Shown in pieces: positions 61,366 through 64,000 of a stretch of 64,000 nt of DNA. Origin of the DNA: Bartonella bacilliformis Ver097 (lineage in GTDB: Bacteria > Pseudomonadota > Alphaproteobacteria > Rhizobiales > Rhizobiaceae). Within the stretch, counting starts at the first letter, position 1. Each line of letters starts with the position of its first letter. The stretch lies in NCBI RefSeq assembly GCF_000709795.1, contig NZ_KL503804.1:1-64000 (forward strand), written 5' to 3'. The position numbers and the translations under genes are program-made. The notes below the pieces were generated by a model. The model saw only the letters and a list, made by a program, of their open reading frames with translations. It made no database searches and was not told the origin of the DNA.

Positions 61366-61727
61366 ATATTTTCTTTAATTATTTGATAAATTTTATAAAA
61401 AATTAAATTTGATGACCAAATCTTTGGAAGATTGCACTATGTGCATGAATTGATTAATAAAATTCTATTCCCAAACCAGAAAAATTTGCATAATATTTAT
61501 CGTAGAGAATATAAGGTGAACTTTAATATCAATTGGGGTTTGCTGGTGCTGGGTTGGTCTTTTTGATTGTTTTATGGAATAAAGTGACTATTACTTGTTG
61601 TACAGATTACAAATTATGAGCTGTATATATTTGCAAGAATGCTAATGTATTTTTAGGAGAAAATAATAAAAAAGCAGACTCTAGCTTAATAACCTAATTA
61701 AGCACTAATGCGCTTATTATAGAAAAC
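61366..61727. other. Intergenic region with a possible coding remnant
   Basis: About 360 bases between the orphan gene and tRNA-Glu. A plus-strand frame of 41 codons, GTG at 61441 to stop at 61564-61566, ends in an aromatic-alternating segment INWGLLVLGWSF similar to the last strand of outer-membrane barrels. It has no ribosome site and may be a leftover of a larger gene; this is weak. Confidence 0.35.
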
Positions 61728-61802
61728 TGGTACGCCCAAGGGGAATCGAACCCCTGTTTCCGCCGTGAAAGGGCGATGTCCTAACCGCTAGACGATGGGC
61801 GC
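61728..61802 (-). tRNA. tRNA-Glu (anticodon TTC)
   Basis: Cloverleaf on the minus strand: acceptor GCGCCCA/TGGGCGT (a G-U at the end), anticodon loop with TTC in CCTTTCACGG, T arm GGGGTTCGATTCCCC and encoded CCA. Flanking AACTGG and CCAGT extend the acceptor stem in the precursor. It serves GAA/GAG codons and haem precursor synthesis through Glu-tRNA. Confidence 0.96.
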
Positions 61803-61818
61803 AAACCAGTGATGAGGC

Positions 61819-61847
61819 TTTATAGAGAGGATCTTTTTACTTCGCAA
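61819..61847 (-). promoter_or_regulatory. Predicted tRNA-Glu promoter
   Basis: On the minus strand, TTGCGA (61842-61847) and TATAAA (61819-61824) with a 17-base spacer, 16 bases ahead of the tRNA 5' end. The context ACTTGCGAA resembles the CACTTGACGAAT of the tRNA-Cys and rpsL promoters. Confidence 0.6.
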
Positions 61848-62324
61848 GTCTTATAAGTGATTTTTTTAAAAAAAACGCATTTTATTGAATAATTTTTGGG
61901 TGTTTATGCATGTTGATACAATGCAGATAGCTTTTTGGGAGAATCTAGAAAAGATAATATACCAATAAAGTGATAAAGGTTAATAAAAAATTTAAAATGT
62001 GAGTATGATAATAATCGACGATATTGCTTTCAATTTTAGGAAAAGAATGAAAATAGAAAATAAATGGTTTTTACCATTGAAAATTTTTTAGAGCTATTTA
62101 TTAAAAAACAAATACGTTATGGTGAAGGATGTATTTATTAGAAGATAATCATCTCAGTAAAAAATCTTAATTTGTTTTTATAAGATTTATAACATGAAGT
62201 TATGTAGAAGTCTGTTTGTTGTTTCTCTTGTAGAAAGCTTTCATCTTTGCAAAAAAATTAATCAGTATTTGGTAATAAGCGCCAACATTTTTTGCTAACA
62301 CTAATTTTAATAGGATTTTATTAT
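61848..62324. other. tRNA-Glu-glpX intergenic region
   Basis: About 480 AT-rich bases between divergent units. No coding frame, RNA gene or clear terminator is visible; it should include the glpX promoter. Confidence 0.5.
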
Positions 62325-63314
62325 ATGCCCAAAGCAATTCAGAATGTCTCGAATGGACTTGATCGTATTCTAACACTTGAATTGGTACGTGTAACTGAAC
62401 GTGCAGCTGTTGCGGCTGCACGTTTGCGAGGGCAGGGTAATGAAAAAGCAGCTGATCAGGCCGCTGTAGATGCAATGCGTCAGGAGCTTAATCGTTTGCC
62501 TATTGATGGTACAGTAGTAATTGGTGAAGGTGAACGTGATGAAGCTCCTATGCTTTATATTGGAGAAAAGGTAGGGTTAAAGAATGGACCAGCCGTTGAT
62601 ATTGCGCTTGATCCGCTCGAGGGAACTACAATTTGTGCCAAAAATCTTGCCAATTCGCTTTCAGTGATTGCGATTGCTGAAAAAGGTAATTTACTCTACG
62701 CTCCTGATGTTTATATGCAAAAAATTGCGATTGGTCCCGGTTATCCTGAAGGGTTGGTTGATATAGATGCTAAGCCTGAGGACAATATTTTTGCTCTTGC
62801 CAAGGCCAAAGGGGTAGCTGTTAATCAGATGACTGTTTGTATTATGGATCGGCCTCGCCATGCAGAACTGATTAGTGAAGTGCGTGCAACAGGTGCATCA
62901 ATCCGTTTAATTGGTGATGGGGATATTGCTGGTGTTATTCACACAACTGATCCAGATGAAACGGGTATTGATATGTATATAGGTATTGGTGGTGCACCAG
63001 AAGGTGTATTAGCTGCAGCAGCTTTACGCTGTATTGGTGGGCAGATACAAGCGCGTTTACAGCTTGATACAGAAGAAAAAATTACGCGTGCTGCTAAAAT
63101 GGGAATTGCTGATCCTAATAAAGTTTATACAATGGAAGAGATAGCAAAGGGAGATATTTTGTTTTCTGCAACAGGGGTAACAGAGGGTAATATGCTTTCT
63201 GGTGTTAAATTTACTCGTGATTATATCCAGACAGAAACAATTGTGATGCGTTCACATACTGGTACAATTCGTAATATTAAAGCACAGCATAAAGATCGAT
63301 CAAAATTTAGCTGA
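62325..63314 (+). CDS. glpX: Fructose-1,6-bisphosphatase class II
   Basis: A 329-residue gluconeogenic phosphatase converting fructose-1,6-bisphosphate to fructose-6-phosphate. Recognised by GTVVIGEGERDEAPMLYIGEKVG and the metal/phosphate motif IALDPLEGTTICAKNLANS, then IGIGGAPEGVLAAAALRCIGGQIQARL. The ATG at 62325 (MPKAIQNVSNGLDRI) has AGGA upstream; the frame to 62292 is not used. Such an enzyme suits an organism living mainly on amino acids. Confidence 0.96.
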   Translation: MPKAIQNVSNGLDRILTLELVRVTERAAVAAARLRGQGNEKAADQAAVDAMRQELNRLPIDGTVVIGEGERDEAPMLYIGEKVGLKNGPAVDIALDPLEGTTICAKNLANSLSVIAIAEKGNLLYAPDVYMQKIAIGPGYPEGLVDIDAKPEDNIFALAKAKGVAVNQMTVCIMDRPRHAELISEVRATGASIRLIGDGDIAGVIHTTDPDETGIDMYIGIGGAPEGVLAAAALRCIGGQIQARLQLDTEEKITRAAKMGIADPNKVYTMEEIAKGDILFSATGVTEGNMLSGVKFTRDYIQTETIVMRSHTGTIRNIKAQHKDRSKFS

Positions 63315-63412
63315 TGCGTTTTTCTGGTTATCGCTTTAAACGATAATAAGTATGTTTAACGAGAATTATACTGTTATAAGTTTCAAGATGAATTAAAATG
63401 TTGTTTCGTTAA

Positions 63413-64000
63413 TTACAGTAATTGAATGGAGTGCACCCAGCCATTTCTATCTTCTATATTTCCTTTTTGGATATCAATCAGTTGTGTGCGGAGTTTTTCT
63501 GTGGTTGCACCAATCATTTCATTGCCAATTATAAATTCTCCACCTTTATATTTGAAACGACCAATCGATGTGATAGCAGCAGCAGTACCACAGGCAAAAG
63601 CTTCTTTGAGCTGATTGTTTTGTACATCTTTTTTAAGAGCTTCAAAAGCATAAGGACGCTTTTCTACTGTTAAACCCATTTGTTGTGCTAACTTCAAAAT
63701 TGAATTACGGGTTATCCCTGCAAGAATATTACCATTAAGGGCAGGTGTTACAAGAGTATTATCTGCCATAACAAAGCAAATATTCATACCTCCGAGTTCT
63801 TCAATCCATTGACGTTCAACTGTATCAAGGAAGAGTGCTTGATTACAATTATTTTGAATTGCATTTTTTTGTGCGAGTAAACTTGCTGCATAGTTGCCTC
63901 CACATTTAGAAGTTCCTGTACCGCCTGGACCAGTGCGACTATAGTCTGTTTCAATCCATACACAGATCGGTTTTTCTGTTCCTGTGAAATACAACTCAAC
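63413..64000 (-). CDS. ilvE: Branched-chain amino acid aminotransferase (3' part, cut by window edge)
   Basis: The last 195 codons of a fold-type IV aminotransferase; the 5' part lies beyond 64000. The segment TGTSKCGGNYAASLLAQKNA contains the lysine expected to bind pyridoxal phosphate, and EELGGMNICFVM, NGNILAGITRNSILKLA and ACGTAAAITSIGRFKYKGGEF match the class. It transfers amino groups to or from leucine, isoleucine and valine with glutamate. The reading frame is open to the window edge. Confidence 0.95.
   Translation of the reverse strand, partial: VELYFTGTEKPICVWIETDYSRTGPGGTGTSKCGGNYAASLLAQKNAIQNNCNQALFLDTVERQWIEELGGMNICFVMADNTLVTPALNGNILAGITRNSILKLAQQMGLTVEKRPYAFEALKKDVQNNQLKEAFACGTAAAITSIGRFKYKGGEFIIGNEMIGATTEKLRTQLIDIQKGNIEDRNGWVHSIQLL

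Noticed and set aside
1-64000. CRISPR arrays, insertion sequences, prophage or toxin-antitoxin modules
   Set aside because: No regularly spaced repeats, transposase frames, phage proteins or small paired toxin genes were seen anywhere in the window.

Overview
The window is about 64 kb of an AT-rich alphaproteobacterial chromosome. Several things point to Rhizobiales, and specifically to the genus Bartonella: a str-S10-spc-alpha ribosomal supercluster with Rhizobiales-type proteins, popZ next to valS, an ATP12-type F1-ATPase chaperone, an NdvA-type cyclic glucan exporter, class II GlpX, low GC, and long gene-poor intergenic spaces with decayed remnants. The first gene is a member of the DUF1561 / 'virulence-modifying' family (Pfam PF07598). 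That family is otherwise known mainly from pathogenic Leptospira and, as I recall, from a few bartonellae (B. bacilliformis and B. australis lineage) and Helicobacter. The species assignment is inference.

Layout. 1-3 kb: a secreted lectin/papain-like DUF1561 protein, a 700 bp gene-free stretch, tRNA-Asn and tRNA-Cys. 3.2-8.9 kb: a Pcm-like methyltransferase, TolC, PopZ and valS. 9.4-13.6 kb, minus strand: a complete glutamate/aspartate ABC importer (gltIJKL) and exonuclease III. 13.8-32.7 kb: a promoter and structured leader, then rpsL-rpsG-fusA-tuf, the S10 and spc operons, secY-adk, and rpsM-rpsK-rpoA-rplQ, ending in a strong terminator. 32.8-39.9 kb: a DegP/HtrA protease, rarA, recA and alaS. 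40-44.1 kb: ndvA (minus), an RluA-family pseudouridine synthase and ATP12. 44.1-49.8 kb, minus strand: a frameshifted secreted-protein pseudogene, glnA, a highly divergent PII (glnB) lacking the uridylylation tyrosine, and uvrA. 50-56.9 kb: ssb, gyrA, coaD, two tandem cyclophilins and tgt. 57-61.5 kb: an 800 bp gene-free stretch with a perfect 18-bp hairpin, an MFS transporter, icd and an unrecognised 213-aa protein. 61.7-64 kb: tRNA-Glu, glpX and the 3' part of ilvE.

Most of the window is housekeeping: translation, DNA repair and replication, tRNA charging and central nitrogen/carbon metabolism. The accessory signals worth following are the DUF1561 effector-like protein with a possible Cys-His-Asn triad, the degenerated PII beside an apparently intact adenylylatable glutamine synthetase, the decayed secreted-protein gene next to it, the orphan 213-aa protein, and several regulatory RNA-like structures. 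I did not find a multi-gene undescribed defence or mobile system, and there are no insertion sequences, CRISPR arrays or phage genes in view.
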